Assembly: GCF_045679555.1 (NCBI RefSeq)
Contig: NC_092093.1
Coordinates: 59,925,566 to 59,989,565, forward strand
Source of the DNA: Salvelinus alpinus
Lineage: Eukaryota > Chordata > Actinopteri > Salmoniformes > Salmonidae
Reading direction: 5' to 3'
Length of the DNA stretch: 64,000 nt
Shown piece after piece: positions 1-64,000 of this stretch. How positions within the stretch are numbered: position 1 is the first letter of the stretch; every line of letters starts with the position of its first letter. A program made the position numbers and the translations under genes. The notes beneath the pieces were generated by a model. It saw only the letters and a list, made by a program, of their open reading frames with translations. It was not told the origin of the DNA and searched no databases.

Positions 1-371
1 AGATGTCGCGATAGACAGGGGACACTTTGCCACGTTTTCGCTGTTATCAAAACTGCAGGGCGGAAATCTCTGGGCACTCCCAACAAGTAGTGGTCCAAGC
101 GGTTGAATTACAACAAAAAAATGATCTGCCGAAAACTCCGCCCATCTTTCATTCCCTGTCGTGGACTGGCGGAATTTAAGATCACTCAATAGTAAACTGG
201 TTACCATGGACTTTAGCTTGTCAGTCAGTATCCATGAGGACATGATTATTTTGTTGGAATAGTAGGTAATAGGAAGCTATCTCTATCAAGGTGGTATCAG
301 AAATTAATTTAGGGAACAAGAAGGGAGTTTACAGGCCAATTATTTGAACAGTCAGCATCCGTGCACTTACA
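1..371 (+). promoter_or_regulatory. Probable asph promoter-proximal region and 5' UTR
   Basis: This is the sequence immediately upstream of the asph start codon. The transcription start cannot be placed. At least one upstream ATG is visible (207) without a long frame, so short uORFs are possible if transcription starts early. I see no clear TATA box or CpG cluster. The role is inferred from position only. Confidence 0.4.
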
Positions 372-51199
<50,828 letters not shown>

Positions 51200-52667
51200 A
51201 TTGTCCGACAGACTGACTGACAGGTCCAAGGTATCTGTCAACCCATTCCCTCACAAGTATTGACCCCACAGCCAGCCATTTTAGGTCAAACAGGACAATT
51301 GTGACACTTGCCTCTGCTCAGTCCATGGTGCCATTTTGGCTCCATCTTGAAGAGTTATTAAAGGACCTCTCAGATTGGAAAAAGCCTTACAACGACCCTT
51401 GGGAACACTGACTGCTAACTGTGGTACTCGCCAAGTAGGTTTTTAGGCATAAATGTGAATTTTTTTAAGAACGGTAAGGTGTGGGTTGAATATCATGTAG
51501 GTTGTGTTGTAAATTTGTCGCAAGTGCATTCTTGTTTTTCATTAGGGAACCAAAGTGCTATATGTCTGAAACATACCTAACATATGGTAAACGCACGAAG
51601 CTGTACTATTGCAGTTATTGACGTTACTGTTGGACACTTACTGATACTTAAAAGGGATAGTTTTTCAGGTGTTTACCCCGATCTTAATTAATTTCTTACC
51701 TCAAGAAAATGTATTTGATTACTTTAGAGGTAAGTAAATGATATGGGTTAAAATACAGAAAACTATCCCTTTTTAAGATGTTGCTAAGCTAGCTAAACTT
51801 CTGCTAGCTGAAAAGTGGGAACCTAAATCTGTTTCTCTAACGTGATTTGTGAATATATGTCCTGTAATTTCCATTACTTTATAAAGTAACCTGCCTCTTA
51901 CTGTATTTTGGGGGGAAAAATTGCAATACAGACACACTGCTTATTAGGCCATTCCATTTCACTTGTATGATTTTCGCATGTCTCTTTGGATCAATGAATA
52001 GGAAATCACAATGCCAAGAATGTTTTTATTGCAGAATTAATATTGCCAAGAACCTTGACTGATACATCTTATTTTTGTACGCTAACAATATACACTATTT
52101 TCAACTGCGCCTTGACCTAGGAGCGCACACAAACATTCTACTCAACAGGCTTGTCTTTGTCATTTAAAATCTTACAATGTGTGTATTTACATTCTTAAAT
52201 GTGTCAAATATGAACATGTGACTGAAGGCATGTATTTGTCAGATACATAAACATTTTATGTTTTATAAAATTACAATTTCCCTGTTTAAAACTTCGGCAG
52301 GAGCATGTTGAATGTATGCAAGACTTGTCACACGGCATTCCATACCTTGGTCAAATACTTCCCAGTACTTCCGCTGCGCTTAATTTAGTTTGCCTTGTAC
52401 AATGGAATAGTCCCTAAAAGAAGAACCCCAGGCTAAATCAAGCAAAGGCTATACTTGAAAGTATTGGACCCAGGTCTGCTCCATTCCATGTATAGCAGAG
52501 CTGATTAGAGGGGCTTTGCCTGACCAATGTTGTTGATATTCAAAAGAAAAATGCCAAAGCATGTTCTTCTAGATATGTTATTTAATCATTCTCTATGGAC
52601 ATTGGTAGTCAGCTTCACTGCAGCAATGAAATGCACCTCTCCGGTGTATGTGACAATAAAACATATA
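51200..52667 (+). other. asph: asph 3' UTR
   Basis: AT-rich non-coding sequence after the stop. There is an ATTAAA near 51356 and a canonical AATAAA at 52655-52660. Apart from short AT runs I see no repeats in it. It ends at the boundary of a Tc1-like element. Confidence 0.75.
52655..52660 (+). terminator. asph distal poly(A) signal AATAAA
   Basis: A canonical hexamer 1.46 kb after the asph stop, 8 bases before the first base of the Tc1-like element at 52668. Confidence 0.6.
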
Positions 52668-54273
<1,606 letters not shown>

Positions 54274-54275
54274 TA

Positions 54276-55537
54276 TATCATGTCCAAATCAGACCGGTGG
54301 TATTATGCAGCGTTCATGTGCTATTAGAAACTCGGGACTGACAAATTCTTGGCAATCCCAGGGACTCGTCACAACTACGAGTTTGAGGTCCCAAACGAGC
54401 TTCCAAATGAGAAATATGTGGGGGAAACTTGGGTAACATAATTTTACCCCTACTTCAGAGGAGCATGTGAACACATAATCCAATGGGATGGTGTCAAAAC
54501 CTTAGGCTCATTGGATTGACATGGTCATGGACATTCGTGTCTTGGGGTATTTGTGGTTATCAGTTTGTGTTGTGACAATGACACATTCAAGCTACCTCCT
54601 CCATGCTTCAAATGATTCCCTTAGTTACAAGGGTAACAAATCCAGCACCTTCACAAAGCCACATCGTTTGAGATTTCACCTTTTATGGTCCTCTGTTATG
54701 AATTGCTATCACTCATCTTAGATATGAAGTTAATACTTCTATGGTGTTGAAATCACTGAGCTGTTCCAACTGTTGTAACTGGCCTGCCAAGTAAGTCATG
54801 TTTCTTTCTCTATTTTGTGTGTTGTAATCAGTTGCATTGAATAATTGTAAATTAAACAATTTGGTCAAAATGGTGTCAAGTGATCAGAATGTTGTGTAGT
54901 TGCGTTAAATACATAGGTAGCTTAATTTGTATATTGTAACGCTGATTCCTCTCATTTGAAATTCTACTCCTTTGTGTGATTTTCAATGACAACCTGAACA
55001 TTCACACACGTAATTAGCACACAACTAAAAATGCTTTTTCTATACATTCTTTTAAAGATTACTTAAATACATTGCAGTTCGATGGAGGTCACACTGATAG
55101 TGCAGTTGCCCTGATAAATATACAATCTTGAAATATATTGACTTTCATAGAAACGACATCCCCTAAAACAGTAAGATAGTTTGGCATTTTGTTCTCGAGA
55201 CACTTTGACATTTAACTCGGTCAGTCGGTCCCTCCTAGTGGTACTGGTAACACTGACATTCGTTTAATCATTCTACTCCTATCAGCATTGATTTGGATGG
55301 CTGGTGACGGACAGGTTTGCCCGTGAAAGTGGATGGCACAGCTTTTGAAGGTCCTGAACTGAAACTGCCACTGGCTCAGAGTCAAGAGATGAGAGGTTGT
55401 CAGTACAGCAGCTCCATGTGAACAAGGGTTTACAGTCTCCTTTTGACTTTCTCAAAGTTCAGATTTAGGTTTTGGAGTCAGTGGGGTTGGAATCCTAATG
55501 AGAGGGGTTTGGCTCCAGTATGTACGGACAGGAGAGA
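54276..55537. other. Intergenic / probable clvs1 3' UTR
   Basis: No coding region. On the - strand this follows the clavesin stop. AT-rich, nothing else assignable. Confidence 0.5.
55263..55268 (-). terminator. Possible clvs1 poly(A) signal ATTAAA
   Basis: tttaat on the + strand reads ATTAAA on the - strand, 270 bases after the clavesin stop. A weak candidate; the UTR may be longer. Confidence 0.25.
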
Positions 55538-55619
55538 TCAGTCCAGAGCCAGGAGCGGCTGTGCCGTGTTCTCCCTGTCTGCTTGTCGTAGGGTACCCGG
55601 CTCCACGGCTGACTGGGAC
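55538..55619 (-). CDS. clvs1: clvs1 terminal exon (C-terminal tail)
   Basis: On the - strand: acceptor tatctcag, phase 2 in. It encodes (R)[17 protein letters not shown] then TAQPLLALD, with TGA at 55538-55540. The SQS.VE.GTL and QPLLALD ends are clavesin hallmarks. A longer open frame here starting further upstream is out of frame with this exon. Confidence 0.9.
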
Positions 55620-58600
55620 CTGAGATAAACAACAACAACAGTAAGAGATGGTCATTTCCTGTAAGACACAGGTGGGTTACTATAAGCAGTATAATGGAGA
55701 AAGTCCAGCAGGGGCTAGGGTAATGGAGATCAAAGAGAGAACTGTAGACCTACTGTATCTGTTGGTATGATGCATTATGTGGTTATAATACATTGTAAGA
55801 CTAAGAATGGATCACCCCCCCCCCCCCCCCCTCCCCCCTTATGTCTGAACACAAACTGAAAACCAACCATTTTGGGGGGAAATCCAGATTAGGAAAGTAG
55901 CACACTGCCAATGGTAAAATGCATGATGTAATACCCCTCATCCATAAACACTCCTCCCTGTGCTCTTCTCTACTCTCATTTTCATGCGTCATCACAAAGC
56001 CTCTGTTCTTGTCTCCTTTAGCTACCAGGAAGTACTTATAACATGCTAGGTTATGACTGGTCCATTAAAGATGACCTTAACGACCCAGCTGAGGGGGGAA
56101 ATCCGATGGGGCTAAGTCTAAATCCCTACTCCGTGCTGTTTAACACCAGTGTGGGAGCTTAGCTCTCCTCTCATCTCCCCTTGTAAACCCACTGATTAAA
56201 ATCACCAGCCGGTGGAAATGGAGCCTACCCAGAACTCTCTCTGCTAAGGGAAGGAAGGAAGGACAGACAGAAAGACACAGTGGCACAAACATGTCCTTCT
56301 GTCTCCTGTCCTGTCGCATTGAGAGTACTGAGATATTCCAAAATTAGCTTTGTTTAATATCTATCAGATTTAACATGATGATAAATAAAGTATTTAATAG
56401 AATGTTTTCAATTTTGCCTCAAATATATAGTTGAATGCGACTCTCAAAATGAAACGCTTATATGTTCAGTGAAAGGTCCCAAATCACGTTATATCTCAAT
56501 GTAGAAGTATAGTTTATAAGGCTTAATAAAGCCTCTCCGTAATCTTTTATAAAACATACATAGAGCTTCATGGATTATGTACACCCCATTTTGCCCTCAG
56601 AATATCCCTACATTTGTCGGGGCATGGACTCTACAAGGTGTCGAAAGCTTCCATAGGAATGCTTGCCCATGTTGACTCCAATGATTCCCACAGTTGTGTC
56701 AAGTTGGCTGGATGTCCTTTGGGTGGTGGACCATTCTTGATACACACGGGAAACTGTTGAGTGTGAAACCCAGCAATGTTACAGTTCTTGACACACTCAA
56801 ACTGGTGCGCCTGGCACTTAAATCTTTTGTCTTGCCCATTCGCCCTCTGAATGGTACACATACACAATCCATGTCTCAATTATCTCAAGGCTTAAAAACC
56901 CTTCAACTTCTTTGGGATCCGTGTTCCTTCCACGGGAAGGTTGAGCTAACGTAGGCTAATGTGATTAGCATGAGGTTGTAAGTAACAAGAACATTGCCCA
57001 GGACACAGACATATCTGATATTGGCAGAAAGCTTAAATTCTTGTTAAACTGCACTGTCCAATTTACAGCAGCTATTACAGTGAAGGAATACCATGCTATT
57101 GTTTGAGGAGAGTGCACAATTTTGAACATAAAGTTATTAATAAACAAATTAGGTACATTTGGGAAGTCTTGATACAAAAGTTTGAATAGAAATGCAAAGA
57201 TTCATTAGATATGTCTAAAACGTTGCACAAACACTGCTGCCATTTAGTGGCCAGAATCTAAATTGCACCTGGGTTGGAATAATACATTATGGCCTTTCTC
57301 TTGCATTTCAAAGATGATGGTACAAAAAAATTCAAAAGAACGGTTGGTTTTGCCTTTGTATTATCTTTTACCACATCTATTGTGTTATTCTCCTACATTC
57401 CTTTCACATTTCCATAAAGTGTTTCCTTTCAAATGGTAACAAGAATTTGCATATCCTTGCTTCAGGGCCTGAGCAACAGGCAGTTAGATTTGGGTAGGTC
57501 ATTTTATGCAAGAAAAAAAAAAAAAGGTGAACCTCTTAAGGATCCGCCCCTATCTCCTCTCCTTCATCTACGCTGATTGAAGTGGATTTAACAAGTGACA
57601 TCAATAAGGGATCATAGCTTTCACCTGGTCAGTATATTTCAAGGAAAGAGCAGGTGTTCCTAATGTTTCTATACTCAGTGTATATGCATCGGTCAACCTA
57701 TTCAACTTAAGCAATAAGGCCAGAAGGGGTGTGGTATATGGCTAATATACCACAGCTAAGGGCTGTTCTTACGCATGACGCAATGCGGAGTGCCCTATTG
57801 CTATTATAAACTGGTTACCAATGTAATTAGAGCAGTAAAAATAAATGATTTGTCATACCCACGGTATACGGTCTGATATACCACAGCTTTCAGCCAATCA
57901 GCATTCAGGGCTCGAACCACCCAGTTTATAATGGATTATATAGCAGGGTCTCTACATCTGGAGCTTTGCAAATCAAATCGTAACAAAATTCTACTAGTCA
58001 GTACAATCAGTGAGGTGAGTTTATTCTGCCATCTTGTTTCTGGGAGGATGTCCTTCACTGGTCATTAGCAGCCTTACTCTTACATCTGTCAGGCCCTTCT
58101 GCTGCACAGCCTTGTAGGACTACAGGCAACATGGCCTACTTAGTCCACACTGGAGCAAAACAGCGGCTATCAAAGGCTAACAAGCCCTCCTTGATCTAAT
58201 CATAGAACATTAAGCATATTCAACCAACCCACAAACGACCCAAGATTCAATAATCTGTTTTATCCATCTGATCGTTGCATCCATGGGCTCATGCCATCTC
58301 ATTGTTCATGACTACTATGATAACAGGATGCACTAATGACAATGATGACCAATAACAGGCAAGCATTTCCAGTATCCCTCATCAACGGTTGTCACTATTG
58401 GGCCAAGCTACAAAGCCGGTCGTATGACAGCTTCTCCAAACAAATCAGATTTTAAAAGAAAGCCTAAACTCAACCATACCCCTAACCATGTGCCTCACCG
58501 TAACCATTAAATTAAGAACTAAAAGCTAATTTCAGTGCTAATACATTTTCAAAATATAGTCAATTTTGACTTTGCAGCTTGGTCATATAGTGTGAACCCT

Positions 58601-60533
58601 AATCTATTCAATCAACATGATGAACGGGAGCTGGTTCATGCTCTCTGCACCAACCTCCCATCTACGCCCCGTCCCCTCCAGATGTCATCCCGTGTTATCG
58701 TGGCAAGCGAATGAGACTGCGGATCCCTGGGATTGGAGCAGACACTAGCTGGGGTCAGGAAGAGGGTCTCATATGTGCTTTTTTAATTAAATCAATTCCG
58801 AGGAGCCTGCTCTCCCGAGACCTGATCTTACATGGCTTTCTGTTGATTGCAGATGGGAGAGAGTCTGCATGCTTTTTAGATATCTCTCTCTTCTCTCAAA
58901 GATGTTCTGTTTTCCCATTGCTTTAGGACAGAGCATCCATCTACAGTACTGTATATGGTATTCATTCATGATCAGTCTTATAGATAAGCCTTTAGGTTGT
59001 AAAAGGGCACGATGTCCAATAGCTCTGAACCTAAAATAAATGTTACCCAGAGCCATATACAGTACCTCTACACCTCAGGAGGTTGGTGGCACCGTAATTG
59101 GGGAGAACGGGCTCGTGGTAATGGCTGGAGCGGAATCGGTGGAATGGTATCAAATACATCAAATATGGTTTCCATGTGTTTGATGCCATTCCATTGGCTC
59201 CGTTCCAGTCATTATTATGAGCCGTCCTCCCCTCAGCAGCCTCCACTTCTCTATACATAGCTCTGGTGTAACCTTTGTTTCAGAGAGGAGTCTTTTTCTT
59301 TAGCTGGGGGGCGAGAATTAATGGCAAACTGCAGTGGGTCTTTGAGTGAGTGAGTGAGTGAGTGAGTTGTTTAGGAGACAGCAGTCGGCAAATCGCAAGT
59401 GTAATGACCACGTACTGAAACGGGTAATTCTTAGGGCATACACTAGTCAGTGATCAGCCCCATAGCGGTCATTATCTGAAAGTCTGTGGACTGCGTAATT
59501 GGCCTGACAGACTTCAAACAATCGGCATGTCTATACTAACGAAGAAGAATGACCGCTCTGGATTGATCGTTTGTGTTCTCTAACTTTGTTAAGCTTTTTG
59601 TTAGCTTTCTGCACTGCTATACTGTAGCTAGGGTTGCAAAGGAGGGGAATCATCTAAACATTCCATTAAATTCCCCACATCCCATATATTCCCATGGATA
59701 TTTTCCCGCTTGAAAATTACTTCAATTTTGCCACCTTTTTTTGTAGCTCACCTTTTCAGAAGTTTGTCGGCACATTCCTTGTCTCCACCACCATAGTTGT
59801 CTTTGACGTGGAGGGCGTCGTAGGTGAGTGTGTACTCCGTCTCGTCGTTGTAGTTGGGCCCTAAGAGGGTCCGCGCCCAGATGCCCATGTCATAGGGCGG
59901 CAGCGTGCCACCGAACTCGGACGGCAGACAATCGGGTAGAATTAACTGGTGTAAACTGTTGAGGTTGTTCCCATGGAGGAAAATCTGTTGGGAAGAATGT
60001 TTTCTTTATTTATCCAGGGGTTCTCATTCTATGGGAGCCCTGGCCAATACATTTCATAACTATACACAATTCTTGTTCTCTTACTTCCCCTTTTTAACCA
60101 GTGTAATCACACACCCCTCCCAAAAATAATTAAACTCTTTGAAGGAAGCTGTATTACAAAATAGCTTTTAGCTTTTCCATTGATCTAACCTGCACTACCC
60201 CGAGGAAAGGATGAAGTACTAAATTATACATCCCCTTTGTGTCACCTTTCATTTTATTCAACTAGCAAAGGCATTTAACGACATCTCTCTATCTGGCTTC
60301 GTGTTCTACCTCTACCAGAACATTCAATAGGACTGCAACTGAGGCAGTTATAACGGAATGGATAGAAAAAAAGGGAGGGGTAGGGGTTAGAGAAAGTGAC
60401 CAAGCAGTGAAAAGGCAATTACCCTTTTCCTTGTCTTGTCCTTGAGGAAAGGCTTGATGATGGTGTACATGGCGTGAATGTACCAGGGCTGGTTTACAAA
60501 ATGGATCCCACCGAAGCGAGCAGGGAAGCTGTC
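55538..60533 (-). CDS. clvs1: Clavesin, C-terminal 141 codons (gene continues beyond the window)
   Basis: Clavesins are neuronal CRAL-TRIO lipid-binding proteins of clathrin-coated vesicles and endosomes that bind PtdIns(3,5)P2. Three - strand exons join in frame (111+233+82 nt): 60423-60533, 59752-59984, 55538-55619. They encode the end of the CRAL-TRIO fold ([20 protein letters not shown], then [13 protein letters not shown] and [15 protein letters not shown]), a variable linker, and the family tail [11 protein letters not shown] ... [10 protein letters not shown]. Earlier exons, about 60% of the protein, must lie beyond 64000. Naming it clvs1 rather than clvs2 rests mainly on its convergent position next to asph, as in human. 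Confidence 0.88.
55620..56581. other. clvs1 terminal intron, no gene
   Basis: It contains a poly-C tract at 55808-55832 and no recognisable exon. Confidence 0.55.
56582..57682 (-). mobile_element. Repeat family A copy 2, interrupted by a second repeat
   Basis: Matches 1702-3052 in reverse: gactctacaaggtgtcgaaa, ggatgtcctttgggtggtgg, tgacatcaataagggatcat. It ends at the terminus tatactcagtgta. 56905-57546 is an insertion. Confidence 0.75.
56905..57546. mobile_element. Unclassified insertion inside repeat A copy 2
   Basis: It breaks the repeat A homology. Imperfect 17-base direct repeats lie at the ends (aacttctttgggatccg at 56905-56921; aacctcttaaggatccg at 57530-57546; 14 of 17 identical). 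It contains an A-rich run near 57512-57525. No coding frame. Class unknown. Confidence 0.5.
57712..57928 (+). repeat. Dispersed repeat family B, copy 2
   Basis: Matches 3921-4188 in the same orientation but with an internal deletion of the second half of the palindrome. Confidence 0.75.
57929..59076. other. clvs1 terminal intron, no gene
   Basis: No repeat match within the window and no exon-like segment recognised. Confidence 0.5.
59077..59248. repeat. Fold-back (MITE-like) repeat family C, copy 2
   Basis: Arms ggggagaacgggctcgtggt and its counterpart attattatgagccgtcctcc, plus ggaatggtatcaaatacatc and gtgtttgatgccattcc, pair across the centre. Better preserved than the copy at 4374. Confidence 0.85.
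59343..59367. repeat. (GAGT)n microsatellite
   Basis: About six tetramers. Confidence 0.85.
59752..59984 (-). CDS. clvs1: clvs1 exon: end of CRAL-TRIO and linker
   Basis: On the - strand: acceptor caacag|ATTTTC and donor AAAAG|gtgagc, 233 nt, phase 0 to 2. It encodes [48 protein letters not shown] and a charged linker ending KLLK(R). SEFGG is the typical terminal motif of the fold. Confidence 0.93.
60423..60533 (-). CDS. clvs1: clvs1 exon: CRAL-TRIO core (37 codons)
   Basis: On the - strand: acceptor cactacag|GACAGC and donor AAAAGG|gtaatt, phase 0-0. It encodes [20 protein letters not shown] and on to [10 protein letters not shown], the lipid-pocket strand and following helix of the CRAL-TRIO domain. 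Confidence 0.92.
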
Positions 60534-61250
60534 CTGTAGTGAAGCAGGGAGGGGAAAATAGGTTGAGATACTCAAATACTGCTATATATGTTTTACTAAA
60601 TATTCTTTCATAAACTCTGCTCACTCTCTTTTATTTTAGTTGCAATAGAGACTTTAGAAATTCAATAGCATTAAAAAAATAATGAAATGGTAGGCTAACC
60701 CAGTTCCTCTTTCTTCTCCATTATTATAGCTAAATTAAATGGCATTCCTTATTTTATTGAAAAGGTTTTTGACAGTACAGTAGCCTGCAGCAAAATGGAC
60801 TGGGGGGAGCAGGCCAAGCGCATTGCTTAGAACGGAAGAAGGGACACCTGTTTGGCGAGCAACTTCAGAATATCAGAACTAAACGACTGGCTTTTGCCCA
60901 GACTATATTGTATGCTGGAAGGATGAAATAAAACACATTTACTCATTAAAATAACATTTAATGAAATCATGTTGTTAATTTTTTTTTTATATGTTGGCAA
61001 CCATTTTATAAAAGTAATAGCCCCCGAAAATGAATATTATTATGAATACACACTACTAAAGGCTGCTCCTTCACACAATAATCCCCAGGTTCTCATGCCT
61101 TGTTGCTTAAATATATTGATTGTTGATTGTGAGGATTTTCCTTGCTGTTTGAATCTGTGCTAGCCATCTACAGTGTGCAGTACTGCAACAGCACATTGTT
61201 TGGACATGTCCCTTTCACCCTTGCAATTGACACCTTTTAATGATTGCAGT
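60534..61250. other. clvs1 intron, no gene
   Basis: AT-rich. No further clavesin exon recognised. Confidence 0.5.
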
Positions 61251-62695
61251 GTAGGTCAGTTAGGATCACCACTTTATTTTAAGAATGTGAAATGTCAGAA
61301 TAATAGTAAAGTGATTTATTTCAGCTTTTATTTATTTCATCACATTCCCAGTGGGTCAGAAGTTTACATACACTCAATTAGTATTTGGTAGCATCGCCTT
61401 TAAATTGTTTAACTTGGGTCAAACGTTTTGGGCAGCCTTCCACAAGCTTCCCACAATAAGTTGGGTGAATTTTGGCCCATTCCTTCTGACAGAGCTGGTG
61501 TAACTGAGTCAGGTTTGTAGGCCTCCTTGCTCGCACACGCTTTTTCAGTTCTGCCCACAAATGTTCTATAGGATTGAGGTCAGGGCTTTGATGGCCACTC
61601 CAATACATTGACTTTGTTGTCCTTAAGCCATTTTGGCACAACTTTGGAAGTATGCTTGGCGTCATTGTCCATTTGGAAGACCCATTTGTGACCAAGCTTT
61701 AACTTCCTGACTGATGTCTTGAGATGTTGCTTCAATATATCCACATCATTTTCCTACCTCATGATGCCATCTATTTTGTGAAGTGCACCAGTCCCTCCTG
61801 CAGCAAAGAACCCCCACAACATGATGCTGCCACCCATGTGCTTCACGGTTGGGATGGGGTTCTTCGGCTTGCAAGCCTCCCCCTTTTTCCTCCAAACATA
61901 ACGATGGTCATTATGGTCAAACAGTTCTATTTTTGTTTCATCAGACCAGAAGACATTTCTCCAAAAAGTACAATCTTTGTCCCCATGTGCAGTGGCGGTT
62001 TTGAAGCAGTGGCTTCTTCCTTGCTGAGCGGCCTTTCAGGTTATGTCGATATAGGACTTGTTTTACTGTGGATATAGATACTTTTGTACCTGTTTCCTCC
62101 AGCATCTTCACAAGGTCCTTTGCTGTTGATCTGGGATTGATTTGCACTTTTCGCACCAAAGTACGTTCATCTCTAGGAGACAGAACGCGTCTCCTTCCTG
62201 AGCGGTATGACGGCTGCGTGGTCCCATGGTGTTTATACTTGCGTACTATTGTTGGAAATTGCTCCCAAGGATGAACCAGACTTGTGGAGGTCTGCAATTT
62301 TTTTTCTGAAGTCTTGTCTGATTTCTATTGCTTTTCTCATGATGTCAAGCAAAGAGGCACTGAGTTTGAAAGTAGGCCTTGAAATACATCCACAGGTACA
62401 CCTCCAATTGACTCAAATTATGTCAATTAGCCTATCAGAAGCTTCTAAAGCCATGGCGTCAGTTCTGGAATTTTCCAAGCTGTTTAAAGGCACAGTCAAC
62501 TTATTATATGTAAACTTCTGACCCACTGGAATTGTGATACAGTGAATTATAAGTGAAATAATTTGTCTGTAAACAATTGTTGGAAAAATGACTTGTGTCA
62601 TGCACAAAGTAGATGTCCTAACCAACTTGCCAAAACTATAGTTTGTCAACAAGAAATGTGTGGAGTAAGTGTATGTAAACTTCCGACTTCAACTG
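61251..62695 (-). mobile_element. Tc1-like transposon (CAGTTGAAGTCGGAAGTTTA family), left-truncated
   Basis: The right end is the reverse complement of cagttgaagtcggaagttta before TA (62696-62697). The left TIR is missing. - strand transposase pieces: 61941-62297 ([39 protein letters not shown]) and 61378-61695 ([20 protein letters not shown], the catalytic Glu). Frameshifted and with deletions. It lies in a clavesin intron. Confidence 0.88.
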
Positions 62696-62697
62696 TA

Positions 62698-63461
62698 AAT
62701 ACAAGGCTGCTGGGTCATTCAATCATGCATCTCATAGGATTTCATTCTATGAAAGCGTTTTTTTAAATAAATAGAGTTTGATGTAAAGCGGAATACTGCT
62801 ACCGGATTGGTTGTACGTCTCAGACGTATCATGGCCATTGCTAAATAATTCCGTCATAAGCCATAAGCATTTGGTGTTTTCACAACACTTTTGGGCTAAC
62901 CATCTATTTGTAGTTAACTTCAAATTAATATATTCCCTGATATATCCACTGTCTTCTTGTTGATCTGCCCATATAATGTGTCCACAGCATTCACTGTCTG
63001 ATTATCATAGCATTTAAAATCAGGGCATACACTAACCGCTGTGCTTCACCTTGTTACTTAGCAACAGGACATCCCATCGGTATGTAGGCCTAAAGTGAGG
63101 ATCATCATCATCATATTGTATAGAAATCTTTAGTTACTGGTAGTCATATAGTGTAGTCTACATATAGACTACACTGCAAGGCAGGATACGCCGTCTATCT
63201 GTCTCTGTTCTTAGAACTGATAAAGAACCCTGAAATGATGCAATAAAAAAGTTGACTGTAGAGTCGGCCATATAGGGTGCGATGGCTCCACATAATACAT
63301 GGGTCAAAACATCTAGTGGAATAGACTTGGGTTGAATAATCAAACCAGAGCATAGAGACATGTGGCTGTAGATTAGACTAAAACCATACAATCCATCTTA
63401 ATTTCAACATTCAGTACAGCAAACAAAAATTGTTACACCAGATATGTACAGTGAAATGTGC
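62698..63461. other. clvs1 intron, no gene
   Basis: Nothing assignable apart from short AT runs. Confidence 0.5.
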
Positions 63462-63583
63462 AAATTAGGGCCTTGTTCAAAGGCACATCGACAGGTTTTT
63501 CACATTGTCAGCCCTGGTATTTAAATCAGTAATCTTTGATTTACTGGCCCAACGATCTAACCGCTAGGCTACCTGCCACCCTA
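63462..63583 (-). mobile_element. SINE fragment on the - strand
   Basis: Related to 46700-46842: tactggcccaacgatctaac, cgctaggctacctgccacc. Head and part of the body only. Confidence 0.65.
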
Positions 63584-63599
63584 TATGATGAGGACACAA

Positions 63600-63706
63600 C
63601 CCACTGGGCACAGACGTCAATTCAAAGTATATTCCACGTGGTGCAATGTAATTTCATTGAAATGATGTGGGAAAAACATTGGTTCTACCAGTGTGCGCCC
63701 AGTGGG
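63600..63706. repeat. Fold-back MITE-like repeat, 107 bp
   Basis: Ends cccactgggca and tgcgcccagtggg are inverted. The inner attccacgtggtgcaatgta and tttcattgaaatgatgtggg pair partly. Non-coding. Confidence 0.75.
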
Positions 63707-64000
63707 AATGTGCTGATGATACTCATCACTTTCCACCTTTTCTCTCTACAGCTAACCAGTCAGCACAATTTACCTCAAGAAAATGTCTACATAATAGCTG
63801 TACAGTACAATCCAACTGTACTATACAACCATGACTACTGTATATTCAACTTCATGCTTATTACCTAGCTACAACATCTATCTGCTTTGGGTCGATTCAA
63901 TCCAGTCAGTGCTGGGTCATGTTCATTAGGGCACACCGTAGTAACATGAAAATAAGCGTTTGTTATTGGACAAGATCAGATTCTGTAGTACCTCCCTGTT

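Noticed and set aside
55452..55655. 67-codon - strand frame overlapping the clavesin end
   Set aside because: It is in a different frame from the spliced clavesin tail, which ends TAQPLLALD; the frame is an artefact of ignoring the splice site.

Overview
The window looks like nuclear DNA of a salmonid fish. The evidence is spliced vertebrate genes with GT-AG introns, a tRNA-headed SINE of salmonid type, and a dense load of Tc1-like, hAT-like, LINE and fold-back elements typical of salmonid genomes. No tools were used, so species and family names rest on recognition.

Two genes converge tail to tail. On the + strand is asph (aspartyl/asparaginyl beta-hydroxylase, also the junctin/junctate locus). 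Its first coding exon is at 372-411 and its stop codon at 51197-51199. I reconstructed 27 exons that join in frame to a predicted 818 residues: cytosolic tail, one membrane anchor, EF-hand, a long acidic luminal region built from many small frame-neutral exons, TPR-like repeats, and the 2-oxoglutarate/Fe(II) hydroxylase domain with its known metal and cosubstrate residues. Two further exons carry stop codons and predict non-catalytic proteins: a junctate-like exon at 22847-23118 and a short acidic end at 44712-44749. On the - strand are the last three coding exons of a clavesin gene (clvs1 by sequence and by the known ASPH/CLVS1 neighbourhood) at 60423-60533, 59752-59984 and 55538-55619. Its 5' part lies beyond the window.

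Layout. 1-411: 5' end of asph. 412-19507: intron 1, mostly nested transposons. It contains an apparently intact LINE (ORF 9789-12734) inside a Tc1-like element (9266 to about 14395), and a second nest (14787-19271) inserted into a degenerate 40-bp minisatellite. 19508-24500: membrane and EF-hand exons and the junctate-type end. 24734-37394: cassette exons separated by a Tc1 copy, a hAT copy and a decayed L1-type LINE. 37751-46172: Tc1 copies, a SINE and the run of short acidic exons. 46908-51199: TPR and catalytic exons, including an intron mostly made of a 20-bp minisatellite that forms its own 3' splice site. 51200-52667: asph 3' UTR, closed by a nearly intact Tc1-like element (52668-54273) only 8 bases after the poly(A) signal. 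54274-64000: clavesin exons and more repeats.

I found no CRISPR array, operon or new multi-gene system. The interesting points are the asph isoform architecture, repeats sitting on splice and poly(A) signals, and the nested transposon history, which can be read directly from interrupted homologies and target-site duplications.
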